DNA of 64,000 nucleotides, taken from positions 1-64,000 of the forward strand of contig NZ_JANHOJ010000001.1 in assembly GCF_026930145.1 (NCBI RefSeq), in the 5' to 3' direction. The stretch's first letter is position 1, and every line of letters begins with the position of its first letter. The translations under genes and the position numbers were made by a program. Positions 1 through 9,116 of this stretch are shown piece by piece. This stretch comes from Bartonella sp. A05 (GTDB taxonomy: Bacteria > Pseudomonadota > Alphaproteobacteria > Rhizobiales > Rhizobiaceae). A model generated the notes under the pieces. The model did not search any database. It was not told where the DNA came from and saw only the letters and a program-made list of their open reading frames with translations.

Positions 1-279
1 GCTTCAATCGAAGAAGCGCTCTGTACTAATGCACACCTATCTCAACAAATCATACTTTAACGGTGGCAGTAACTATCGACACAAATTTTAAAATCTAGTG
101 TGTCGAAAAGCAAATTCTCAAATATAAAGTGTAACATTTCACTTTAATACATTATGTTGTATAATTTAAAAATATAAACAAAAAATACATCGTATTTTAT
201 ATTTACATAAAACACACAATAAATTAAATCATTTTTGGTAATTTTATGGGGAGATGGGGACAATACTAGAGGTGTATTT

Positions 280-2616
280 ATGTATAAAAAAAAAATTTTA
301 TTATATACAGTTAGTGGAACTTTGTTTTTTTCTTGTCTCAACTTAGCTTATGCACAAAAAGGTTCTATTGCACAACCGAATATTACAGTTAAGGATAGCA
401 ATCCTGTAACCATGCATAATGTTAATATTCGAGGTAAAATGAGTGCAGTAAGTGCAGAAGGTCAAAACTCAATGATTACGATTGAGGGAGGGTCAATAGT
501 TGCAAAACTTCTTGCGCTTAATGCTGAGAGAGGTGGGCATATTAATGCTAAAGGAATTATTGCAACAACAACAAGTACTGGCCTGCAAACCGCAAACGGC
601 ACAATCAATCTTAAAGACTCAACGATAATTATGAAAGGGGACTATTACACTCGTGGTATTATTCTTCAAAACCTAAATAGGAGTATCGCTGCACCATCTC
701 ACCAAGCAGAATCTGATGCTAATGTGGTGACATTGACTAATACAAAAATTCTCGTTGAGGAAGGCATCGGTATTTATGGACCTCTTGGAAAAGACACTAT
801 CAATCTCGTAAATTCGGAAATTCGTTCCGATCTTTTGTTAACAAGGGCAACTGATTTTATCATACCCGGTGTTACCATGTCTAAGGGAACTCTGACACTA
901 ACAGCAGACAATTCTCTCTTAGAAGGTGGTGCAAGAATCGTACAAGATAACGAAACGATTTTAAATTTGAATAATGATACAAAATGGTTCTTAAAGATCA
1001 GTAAAAATGAGCTGGATAGCGATCTAATAAAGTCTCTCGACTATATGCCGATTGATATTAAAAAAAGAGCACACTCTGAAGTTTCTGTTCTTAATATCCA
1101 CAATAGCAGTATTATTTTTGATGAACCAACACAAAACCATTATCAAACATTACGTGTAAAATCAAGGCAATCCCAAAAAACTGAAACAATGAACACCGCA
1201 ACGGTTTATACTGCAACAGGTAATGCGAAACTATATGTAAATTCTGAATGGAGTACAGGGATTCCAATAAGTGAGCAGAAAACCGACCGCCTTATAGTCG
1301 ATGGTGATGTCTCTGGAATAACGACGGTCTATATAAAAACTCCTAATACAAACAAAGAAAGTAAAAAAATCGCTGCCAATTTGACAAAAAGTGATGCTAC
1401 TGTTCCTGTGAATGAGCGGGGAATTTCAATCATTCAAGTTGCAGGTCAAGCAGATAAAAATTCTTTCAAATTAGAAAATGGCTATATGACAATGGAGGGA
1501 TTACCCTACAAATATACGCTCAATGCCTATGCACCAGGTAAAACCAGTACTGATCAAAGCTTGTTTAACAATGGTAGAAACAGCAGTAACGGCAATAATT
1601 TTTGGGACTTCCGCTTGCAACAAGCCTATCTCGATCCCGATGCAAAGGTAAAAGCTATTGTACCACAAATGGCTAACTATTTGGTCATGCCTAATGCTTT
1701 ATTTTCTGCAGGCATCTCCGATGTCAGCAACCAAATCGCTCTCTTGGCAAATATACGGCTAGCGCCGTTAGACATAAGTGACGATAATAATAAGGGCATT
1801 TTTGCATCCTCCTATGGCGATAGATTAACCTTATCTTCCAAACGTGGTGCTCTTCAATACGGTTATGATACTGATGTTCGCTATGTTGCGGCACAAGCAG
1901 GTGCTGTAATATCTACTCTAGAAAATCAAGATATCACAACACACTTTGGTATCTTAGGTAGCTATGGACAGCTATCTTTTACCCCAAAGGATATGGAAAG
2001 TGCTTATAAAAGTACGTTAGATAAATGGTTATTTACGGCTTCGGGCGGCATAAATCATCACAATGGTTTGTATGCAGATACCCTTCTTTCCTATGGTTTT
2101 CTGAACGGAAATATCGCTAGTACCCTCAGCGGAAATACCGCGAAATTTGAGAATGCAAAGACCGTAAATGCGTCTATTACGGTTGGCCATAAATTGATAA
2201 CTAGTATTAAAGGCTTGGTATTTGAACCTCAGGCACAGGTTATTTATCAACGTCTAATGTTTGATACTATTTCAGATGCAAGCGACTTTGAGATTGATAT
2301 GAACAATCCTCGTCAATGGTTGGTTCGTCTCGGTGGCCGTTTAACCCAGACTATTATTCAAGGAGCAGAAGATAACACTGTTTCCATCTATGGAAAATGT
2401 AATGTTACCAAAACTTTTAGCAATTCTGGTACGATACAAGCTGGTGACATATTCCATCTTGAGCCTATGGGATCTTCCATTGAAGGAGGATTGGGTATCA
2501 ACGCGCACATATCTCAAAAGACCCTGCTCAACGGTAACGTTAGCTATCAACACAATCTTCAAAAGGCTGGTATATCAGGAATCAACGTCTCAAGCGGTGT
2601 ACGTTATCGTTTCTAA
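280..2616 (+). CDS. Autotransporter outer-membrane protein (type V secretion)
   Basis: A 778-residue surface protein. The ATG at 280 is preferred over the upstream in-frame codon at 235 because it opens directly into a signal peptide (MYKKKILLYTVSG...LAYA, cleavage about residue 25). Residues about 30-480 are a passenger rich in N, T, S and short beta repeats, as in pertactin/pectin-lyase-like beta-helices. Residues about 500-778 form the autotransporter beta-barrel, with alternating aromatic strands and a terminal Phe (SGVRYRF), the BAM recognition signature. Known of the family: the barrel inserts in the outer membrane and displays the passenger; Bartonella uses such proteins in host-cell adhesion. 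No protease motif is seen in the passenger. A terminator follows closely, so the gene is probably monocistronic. The ligand cannot be named. Confidence 0.9.
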   Translation: MYKKKILLYTVSGTLFFSCLNLAYAQKGSIAQPNITVKDSNPVTMHNVNIRGKMSAVSAEGQNSMITIEGGSIVAKLLALNAERGGHINAKGIIATTTSTGLQTANGTINLKDSTIIMKGDYYTRGIILQNLNRSIAAPSHQAESDANVVTLTNTKILVEEGIGIYGPLGKDTINLVNSEIRSDLLLTRATDFIIPGVTMSKGTLTLTADNSLLEGGARIVQDNETILNLNNDTKWFLKISKNELDSDLIKSLDYMPIDIKKRAHSEVSVLNIHNSSIIFDEPTQNHYQTLRVKSRQSQKTETMNTATVYTATGNAKLYVNSEWSTGIPISEQKTDRLIVDGDVSGITTVYIKTPNTNKESKKIAANLTKSDATVPVNERGISIIQVAGQADKNSFKLENGYMTMEGLPYKYTLNAYAPGKTSTDQSLFNNGRNSSNGNNFWDFRLQQAYLDPDAKVKAIVPQMANYLVMPNALFSAGISDVSNQIALLANIRLAPLDISDDNNKGIFASSYGDRLTLSSKRGALQYGYDTDVRYVAAQAGAVISTLENQDITTHFGILGSYGQLSFTPKDMESAYKSTLDKWLFTASGGINHHNGLYADTLLSYGFLNGNIASTLSGNTAKFENAKTVNASITVGHKLITSIKGLVFEPQAQVIYQRLMFDTISDASDFEIDMNNPRQWLVRLGGRLTQTIIQGAEDNTVSIYGKCNVTKTFSNSGTIQAGDIFHLEPMGSSIEGGLGINAHISQKTLLNGNVSYQHNLQKAGISGINVSSGVRYRF

Positions 2617-2634
2617 ACAAAATTAATATGCGCT

Positions 2635-2667
2635 AAAAAAAGGGAACACATTGTGTTGCCTTTTTTT
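2635..2667 (+). terminator. Rho-independent terminator of the autotransporter gene
   Basis: Starting 19 bases after the stop codon, an A7-GG...AACAC arm pairs with GTGTT...CC-T7 around a 3-base loop with one internal G/G mismatch. The T7 run gives a plus-strand terminator, and the A7 run makes it potentially bidirectional. Confidence 0.8.
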
Positions 2668-2747
2668 CATTTGCTAAAAACAGAACCATCACAATTATTT
2701 TTCATATATCATTTTTATGATGCCAACATAAAAACTAAACTGTAATT

Positions 2748-3149
2748 TTAATCTGCTTCTTTAGTGCGGGTAGTAATCTGCAAAACTTGTGAAAGATCTT
2801 TAACAGCATCCAAATGAATGTGAAGCAATTCGCTGTTACGGTGCAATTTTGTCTGTAAATCAGATAACAAGCTTTCTACCTCATGTTCAATATCGTGATC
2901 CATATAGCGTTTCATGTCGCTCATGGATTTATTAAGATCACGTAAGCCGCGTGTTTTACACAAATTGATCTCTTCATAATCTGGAATGCCACGGCTCTCT
3001 AGCATATTGCTTTCATAGTCAACCACTTCTGCCAACCCCTTAACAGCAGCTATAAACTTTGTCATTGCCCAATCACGACCAATGAGATTATTATCAGAAA
3101 TCTTTGTATTCGATATGACATTTTCATCATCACATTGTGCTGTAGACAT
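2748..3149 (-). CDS. Small conserved helical protein of unknown function
   Basis: A 133-residue, mostly alpha-helical, acidic and Met/Leu-rich protein with no signal peptide or membrane segment. Residues about 25-125 read as two long amphipathic helices, suggesting a coiled-coil or helical-bundle fold. The size and pattern loosely recall FlgN-like chaperones or other flagellar/export accessory proteins of Rhizobiales, but no diagnostic motif is visible. The start ATG at 3149 has an AAGGGG ribosome binding site just upstream on the minus strand, which supports a real gene. It stands alone between two gene-poor stretches. Confidence 0.7.
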   Translation of the reverse strand: MSTAQCDDENVISNTKISDNNLIGRDWAMTKFIAAVKGLAEVVDYESNMLESRGIPDYEEINLCKTRGLRDLNKSMSDMKRYMDHDIEHEVESLLSDLQTKLHRNSELLHIHLDAVKDLSQVLQITTRTKEAD

Positions 3150-5283
3150 TTTTATTCCCCTTTTACAGTATCATTTATTTTATCTTAAATAAAATGGCCG
3201 AGCCGACCTTTATTCTATACTGATACACCAGACTCGGTTTATTTTTATAGATCAAATCGTATTCGCAATAGAACAACGATCTCTGACAATTAACACCTGC
3301 TATGGTTTCTAACAAATCGTGTAAAACAGTTTCTTTGTCATATACTCAAATCAACATCTGTGCGATACTAACATCACTGGACATTACAAATATTTAGCTA
3401 TCATAAATTTCCAAATTTTCTCTGCTTGACACTTACTAAAAACTAATAGGATATCTCCTTGCAAATATCTTTTAAACAAAATTGCAGCGTGAAAAACTCA
3501 GACTCTCAAAAAACGTTGACTTTATTGCCCTCCACAATCTTTTGCATAAAGTATACCGAATGTATTTTCAGTGCTACAGAACCAACTTGCGTCAATTAGG
3601 GAAACAATCCACCTTGCGCATAGAGAATCTGTAATATATTATAGTATTTTGCACTGAACACAATTTGTCAAGAGAAGAACAGTATTGAGATGAATGTGTC
3701 ATATATGCAACACTCTTAACAATCAAACAAATACCCTGATTGCTTTATTGACAATATAATCTTTTAGCATTCGCAAAATTGTTATTCTGTTGACTTCGTT
3801 CTTTATGCTTAATTCTATAACACTTTAAAACAGCTGAAAACTTAATGCATTATCTGTCTTTACACCACAATTTTCATATGAAAATCATTCTTAATTTCAG
3901 CTTTACTCTACAAACACTGTATCCAAAAACAGTATACTAATAATCAGAGCCTGACCCATTTTTCATCACGAAAGCAATCGTATGGCTTTTTCTTTCCACA
4001 ATGTTGACAATAATTATAATGGCAAAAACAAACCATAACCAAATTTCCATCCATCACAAATTGCAAAAATGAACACCCTGTAACTTAATATTCTTAATAA
4101 CTATAAGCCAAAATCACACAGATAATCAGCAAAACTGTCAGAAAATCTGAAACAGCATATGGTTGCTGGATTACACAACATAAAACGCATAAATCTCTCA
4201 ATACAAAAAATAATTTAAAGCTTGCTGAATATATTATATCAGCATATATTACAGCCTGTAATGTTATGTGATTTATAGCATTTTATATCATAATAAAATG
4301 GGATTCTTATGACAGATATGGTGAAAACTGCTGTACTTTATTCAACATTGATTGTTAGCATCAATGTTGCTATTGTTCTAGCGATCATGGTAGAAATACA
4401 CTAAAGCATCAAGGATTGTTTTTTAGCAATCCACTCAATCTTGCAAAAATTGCGTAAGGAATAAATTGCTTGAATGCGTTAGTGTGTACAGAAAAATTTG
4501 TTAATGGGGTTTGTCTTTACTTTTTTATCTGTTGTTTCTTAGCCTATAAATGCAAACTCTATTGTTATAACCAACATTTCAAACAGAGCTATTTTTGAAC
4601 CGCATTGCTAAGAACAAAAGCTTATCACAAATATAATATCTTTATAAAAAAGGGTATTTTTTATCATAAAGAACCAACCATTTTAGCCCAAGAATTATGG
4701 AACTAAACAACCGTATTTCATACGTACGATAATATTTGTTATCGAATGATAAAAAATAGCAGAATGTGAACAGGCGTAACGACCTTGAAGAGTAATTACG
4801 ATGCCTTTATATTTTGCACTGTTGGTTATAACCTCTAGACAAGAACAAGCTTTTGCACCTTCCTTAACACCGTACATAACGTTATTTCATGGATTTAAGA
4901 CGACACCCACGAACGAACCACATATATGCTAACGACTTTGATAAGAAGCCTACCTACACACTGTATGCAAAGAATATTGAATATAATTTTTTTAAAACAA
5001 ACACTATTTCTATTGTTTCAAGATACTCACAAACAAATTTAACCCTCCCATAAAATGCCATCCCATCATAATTATATAGATAACACCATCATAACCACAT
5101 AAAAAGAACCATTATAAAGTAGAATAATTCGAACATTTTTTACAATGCATTTCGCTTTTTACACCCTTGTTATCATTAAGAACAGATGGTACATCTTTGT
5201 TAAATTTGCACTCAGAAAAACTTCTCTTTATAAGACCTTTCAAGAGAGCACCTATGATGATGCACTAATCAGGACAAGCAAGA
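3150..5283. other. Gene-poor AT-rich stretch
   Basis: About 2.1 kb holding only one plausible micro-gene (4309-4404). Short open frames here have poor codon use and no ribosome binding sites. No RNA gene, IS element or recognisable pseudogene was found by eye. This looks like decayed intergenic DNA. Confidence 0.6.
4309..4404 (+). CDS. Possible 31-residue single-TM micro-protein
   Basis: ATG at 4309 opens a 31-codon frame: MTDMVKTA, then a continuous hydrophobic segment (about residues 8-28, VLYSTLIVSINVAIVLAIMV), ending EIH. The composition is exactly that of a single membrane helix with a short polar N-terminus. The ribosome binding site is weak (a GGGATT stretch just upstream). It lies alone in the gene-poor stretch. 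No family recognised; it may be chance. Confidence 0.35.
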   Translation: MTDMVKTAVLYSTLIVSINVAIVLAIMVEIH

Positions 5284-5613
5284 ATGAATTTGCAACAAAT
5301 TGGACAGGATATTTTCATCAGTGCCCAAATCAACATCGAAGACATCCAAACACTGGCAAAAACCGGTTTTAAGACGATTATTTGCAACAGACCTGACCGA
5401 GAAGACCCTCATCAACTTGATTTTCCTATCATTAAAACAGTAGCACAAAAATATGGAATGAAAGCCTATCACATTCCTATTATTTCCTCGGTTATAGAAC
5501 CATCAGATATTAGAGCCATGCAAACAATTTTAAAAACGGCACCTTTACCAATTCTTGCCTATTGCCGTTCTGGTACACGTTCAATGCATCTTTATCGCTT
5601 AGCACATATTTAA
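5284..5613 (+). CDS. DUF442 / TIGR01244-type phosphatase-like protein
   Basis: A 109-residue protein of the 'beta-lactamase hydrolase-like' (Blh N-domain, DUF442) family, related to dual-specificity phosphatases. It starts MNLQQIGQDIFISAQI and carries NRPDRED about residues 38-44, then the P-loop YCRSGTRS near residue 92, i.e. the C-x5-R(S/T) phosphatase signature with catalytic Cys and Arg. Family members can be stand-alone or fused to a metallo-hydrolase domain linked to sulfide detoxification; only the stand-alone domain is here. The substrate is unknown. The start follows a purine-rich AGCAAGA site. Confidence 0.8.
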   Translation: MNLQQIGQDIFISAQINIEDIQTLAKTGFKTIICNRPDREDPHQLDFPIIKTVAQKYGMKAYHIPIISSVIEPSDIRAMQTILKTAPLPILAYCRSGTRSMHLYRLAHI

Positions 5614-5707
5614 TCTTTCGTCTTAACCAATCAGAAAGGAGAAAGCATTAAACTCCTTTGCTGCAACAAAAGCTGTATGGCTATACACGCAAGCAAAGGC
5701 GCAAACA

Positions 5708-5869
5708 ATGGTTAAATCAGATCTCCAAACATTTGATTCCCCCACACACAGACGTAAGCTCCATATCTTTCATGATGTTTTAGAGTATATTTTTATAATA
5801 ATGATCAGTTTAAGCGCGACTTTTTCTGCTCTTTTGTCATTTTTGGATCGTATCAAGATGTATTTTTAA
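5708..5869 (+). CDS. Possible 53-residue membrane micro-protein
   Basis: ATG at 5708 opens a 53-codon frame with a polar, His/Arg-containing N-terminus (about residues 1-22) and one hydrophobic segment (about 25-46, LEYIFIIMISLSATFSALLS), ending in a basic tail (DRIKMYF). The last 17 bases overlap the 3' end of ribF on the other strand. A GGCG purine patch lies 7 bases upstream of the ATG. No family recognised; the amphipathic layout argues for a real product. Confidence 0.45.
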   Translation: MVKSDLQTFDSPTHRRKLHIFHDVLEYIFIIMISLSATFSALLSFLDRIKMYF

Positions 5870-6863
5870 AAGTTAACAGACTATCGAGAAACGACAGCGG
5901 TTGTGTTGTTGTCAAAATTTTTCTTGTGGCTTCTTCATCACATCGCATTTGTCTGATTAAAGATTCCAATCCATCAAATTTTTCTTGTCCCCGCAAAAAC
6001 TGTAAAAAAGAAACCGTGCAGCTTTCGCCGTAGAGATCATCATTAAAATCAAACACATACGTCTCCAGAAGCGGCGCACCATTCACAACAACCGTTGGAC
6101 GACAACCAAAACTTGCAACCCCATCATGCAAGGAACCATTAGCACGACGTAACCTTACCGCATAAACGCCATGCGCCAAACCTGTTTGATAAGGTAACAC
6201 CTGATTAGCAGTAGGAAAACCCAAAAGGCGCCCCAGCTTTTCACCATGTATAATATCTGATCGCACCCGGTAATGATACCCCAATAAATGGGCAGCTTTT
6301 TCTACTTGTCCTTGCGATAAAAGCTGACGAATAAAGCTAGAGGAAATCGTTAGATCCTGTAAAACTTGTGCAGATTGTGGAATACACAAAGAAGGAATTT
6401 GTATCACTTCAAAACCATATTCTTTCCCCCTTTGACAAAGAAAATGTGCGTTTCCACTTTTTTGATAACCAAAGTGAAAATTGCTTCCCGTCACCACAGT
6501 TGAAACATCAAATGCTTGTTTTAAAATCACATTGATAAATTCATCAGCGGAGAGAGAAGCGAATAATGCATCGAAAGGTTGTTCAACCACACCATTAAAA
6601 CCAAGAATTTCAAAGATTTCAGCCTTGCCAGAAGCATCTGTCAAACGATCAACGGGAGTTGAAGGTTGAAAAAAACTTCTCGGATGTGGTTCAAATGTTA
6701 AAACAAGAGCGGGCTTATTTTTTATGCGCGCACAATCAAGCGCTTTTTGCAAAACTATCTGATGACCACGATGCACACCATCAAAATTGCCAATAGCCAA
6801 CACTGCGCCCCGCCAAGCTGAAGGAAGCACATCATAACCTTGAAGACGCAAAAATCCAGACAT
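5853..6863 (-). CDS. ribF: Bifunctional riboflavin kinase / FAD synthetase
   Basis: Cytosolic enzyme converting riboflavin to FMN and FMN to FAD. The N-terminal nucleotidyltransferase domain shows GNFDGVHRGH (HIGH-like ATP site, about residue 23) and the C-terminal kinase domain shows GRLLGFPTAN. I place the start at 6863 (MSGFLRLQG, 336 residues) rather than 6878 because this ATG overlaps the TAA of the upstream HAD gene by one base (TAATG), the normal coupling arrangement. No FMN riboswitch is visible upstream, consistent with expression from the HAD gene promoter. Confidence 0.95.
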   Translation of the reverse strand: MSGFLRLQGYDVLPSAWRGAVLAIGNFDGVHRGHQIVLQKALDCARIKNKPALVLTFEPHPRSFFQPSTPVDRLTDASGKAEIFEILGFNGVVEQPFDALFASLSADEFINVILKQAFDVSTVVTGSNFHFGYQKSGNAHFLCQRGKEYGFEVIQIPSLCIPQSAQVLQDLTISSSFIRQLLSQGQVEKAAHLLGYHYRVRSDIIHGEKLGRLLGFPTANQVLPYQTGLAHGVYAVRLRRANGSLHDGVASFGCRPTVVVNGAPLLETYVFDFNDDLYGESCTVSFLQFLRGQEKFDGLESLIRQMRCDEEATRKILTTTQPLSFLDSLLTFKNTS

Positions 6864-7759
6864 TATTGAAGCGCCCACATTATCGCCTGTGGCTTACAAC
6901 CATAACGATCGAATAAAGAATACAACGCTTCTTTATCCATCACACCATTTTGCATATAGTCATGACGATGAATACCACCGGCAATATAAAGCACATCAAT
7001 CCCAAAATGGACTGCACCTTTGACATCGGTCAACAGACCATCCCCTATAGCTAGAATTTGATTTTTCTCTATTGTCCCGCGAATGTTTTGCAATTTTTCA
7101 AAAGCGCACTCATAAATAGGCGCGTGAGGCTTACCAGCAATGCGCACCTCACCTCCCAACTGTTGATAAAGACGCGCTAATGCACCAGCACACCAAAATT
7201 CTTGATCTCCACAATGAACAACGATATCAGGATTGGCACAAATAAAAGGCAAATTCCGCGATCGTATACGATGGAACATGCTTTCATAAGCCTGCGGCGT
7301 TGCATCAAAATCTTCAAGAAATCCACTACAAACAACAGCTGAAGCTTCCCATTCTTCAACCAATTCACATGCTAATCCTTTAAACAATCCCACATCATGT
7401 TGTGGACCAATGAAAAAAATTTTACGCGGAGCAGTATGAATAAGATCACGCGTCACATCACCAGAAGTAACAATTGCATCATAATACTCAGCATCAATGT
7501 TCAAACTTTGCAATTGAGCGACAACATCTTCATAAGGCCGTGGAGAATTGGTAATCAAAATGACACTTTTTCCCATTTGTCTCATTTTTTTTAACACTTT
7601 CAATGCCATATTAAAGACACGTACACCATCGTGCACAACGCCCCAAACATCGCAAAACACAGCATCATAACAAGCCATAATAGTATCGATATGGATAAGT
7701 TCTTTCACATTACACCTATTTCTGTGTTGATTATTGATTGAACTCTCTTCTTGTTTCAA
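6863..7759 (-). CDS. HAD-superfamily class IIA hydrolase (TIGR01459 type)
   Basis: A 298-residue NagD-like phosphatase. HAD motif I is FCDVWGVVHDG (about residue 35), motif II LITNSP, the conserved Lys sits in AGKPHAPIYECAF, and motif IV is AIGDGLLTDVKGA. Motif I has D-V-W where most HAD phosphatases have DxD, a feature of this alphaproteobacterial subfamily. It is translationally coupled to ribF, as in other Rhizobiales, which hints at phosphate removal from a flavin or nucleotide intermediate, but the substrate is not known. The first 15-25 residues are polar and poorly conserved-looking, so translation could begin further downstream. Confidence 0.85.
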   Translation of the reverse strand: MKQEESSINNQHRNRCNVKELIHIDTIMACYDAVFCDVWGVVHDGVRVFNMALKVLKKMRQMGKSVILITNSPRPYEDVVAQLQSLNIDAEYYDAIVTSGDVTRDLIHTAPRKIFFIGPQHDVGLFKGLACELVEEWEASAVVCSGFLEDFDATPQAYESMFHRIRSRNLPFICANPDIVVHCGDQEFWCAGALARLYQQLGGEVRIAGKPHAPIYECAFEKLQNIRGTIEKNQILAIGDGLLTDVKGAVHFGIDVLYIAGGIHRHDYMQNGVMDKEALYSLFDRYGCKPQAIMWALQ

Positions 7760-8321
7760 ACTCCTTATCGTAAGATAGCCTATCTGTCATCTGCTTTCTT
7801 AAAGCGATACTTTCTACCCTACAACTTATTGGGTCTCTGTATAAAATTTTGATTCTTATTTTCTAACTGCGTCCCATCAACACACACATTTTGAAACCTA
7901 TACTAAAACCATCGAATGTTTCTCTCTATTCGTTAATTTGAAAGTACTAGGTTCGGACGATAAGGTTACTCTCTCACCGTAAGACGATGCGAAGATTAAA
8001 GATAATCTGGTACACCTAAAACATAAGTCATCGACAGAATAAAAAGCAAATGACCAGAAAAATATCCTCTAGCTGTCTCATCAACAACAGAAAAAGTTAT
8101 TCAAAATACATGAAACCGAGCCGACACCGTTTTTAGCTCAATTTCTTGCAATGTTAAGATCCACTATATTCCAAATATTGCCCCTATAAAAAGACAAAAT
8201 TAACCAAATAAATATTTGAAAAATAATGATTTTATAATCAAATCATGATATAATAACGAACATAACTATTATTTTTAAGGGAGGATGGTAAATTGATGAA
8301 CTGAACTATATACATCACTAT
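7760..8321. other. Intergenic stretch without recognised gene
   Basis: About 560 AT-rich bases between the HAD gene and the remnant at 8322. It should hold the HAD-ribF promoter on the minus strand. No RNA, repeat or conserved coding frame was recognised. Confidence 0.5.
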
Positions 8322-8744
8322 ATGATAGCAATCGCTATAACCACTTTTACTTTTTTGGGTGTCTTAGTCTTAATTCTGCAAATGGACAAGACGCACCCAT
8401 AGATATTCAACTAAAAGACGCCAATGATCATTCAACTGATGTGACAATCGTCTTTTCTATTCAATCTCCGAATATTCATATGACTTTAGTTGATTACGGT
8501 CTTTATAGTGGAAAATGGAAATGGAAAGCGCCTCCTATTATTAAACCTAACCAGGCAGGAAAAATGGGGATAAAACCCACTTCCCAGCTTTCAGGAACCG
8601 GCGGATGGGTTAAGTATCAGAGTAAAAGATGATGGAACTCTTTTAACATTTCAATGGAACAATCATTCAGATTCTGAAAATAATAGTCACTCTGCGACGT
8701 CATCCCTCAAAGATTATTCCTTTAAAATAACCGCTCTGGATTGA
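8322..8744 (+). pseudogene. Frameshifted small secreted protein, possibly aegerolysin-like
   Basis: Three successive reading frames join into one plausible protein. ATG 8322 gives a hydrophobic leader (MIAIAITTFTFLG). A shift at the T6G3 run near 8360 continues as CLSLNSANGQDAPIDIQLKD and onward to about 8610. A second shift continues as VKDDGTLLTFQWNN...ITALD with a stop at 8744. The rebuilt product is about 140 residues: a signal peptide plus a beta-rich domain. The late pattern 'IxP ... SGTGG ... DDGTLLTFQW' resembles the aegerolysin (ET79-like) layout of a turn, SGTEG and a DG..I..F.W strand. That assignment is inference. With two shifts it is probably dead. Confidence 0.55.
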
Positions 8745-9116
8745 ATAATTATATATCCATTACCTAGATTGTCGAAAGAAAAACTCCAATCAAGAACCAC
8801 CTACTATATTCAGATATCAACCGAGATATTTTTCCTTCACCATAGAAACAACCTTTGAGTTCTCTGAAAACCAAATCATCCGCATGAAATAAAATGACAT
8901 GCGCTACGTTACTTATTCCTGACAAACAATAAAAAGGGCAAAACATACTCTTTACTTAACAAACCCTCACTCAAAAGCAGAGCTGCTCTTTATTGACAGA
9001 AGCGCAAACACCATCGTAAAATATTTCGTAAATATTATATATTAATACACTGCGAACATAGCCATGATCTAAAATGGTTTTTGCTTACTTCTGCATTACA
9101 AACTCGATATATCTTT
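8745..9116. other. Intergenic stretch upstream of murJ
   Basis: About 370 bases; a 60-codon minus-strand frame at 8764-8946 has no ribosome binding site and unlikely composition. Expected to hold the promoter of the murJ-trpS-usp-nfuA run. Nothing else seen. Confidence 0.5.

Noticed and set aside
1-89. Short frames open at the left window edge (possible 3' end of an upstream gene)
   Set aside because: Two frames stay open for 20-29 codons, neither with recognisable content; too short to support a partial gene.
5853-7759. FMN riboswitch upstream of ribF
   Set aside because: ribF is coupled to the HAD gene and no RFN-like conserved hairpins were seen before either start.
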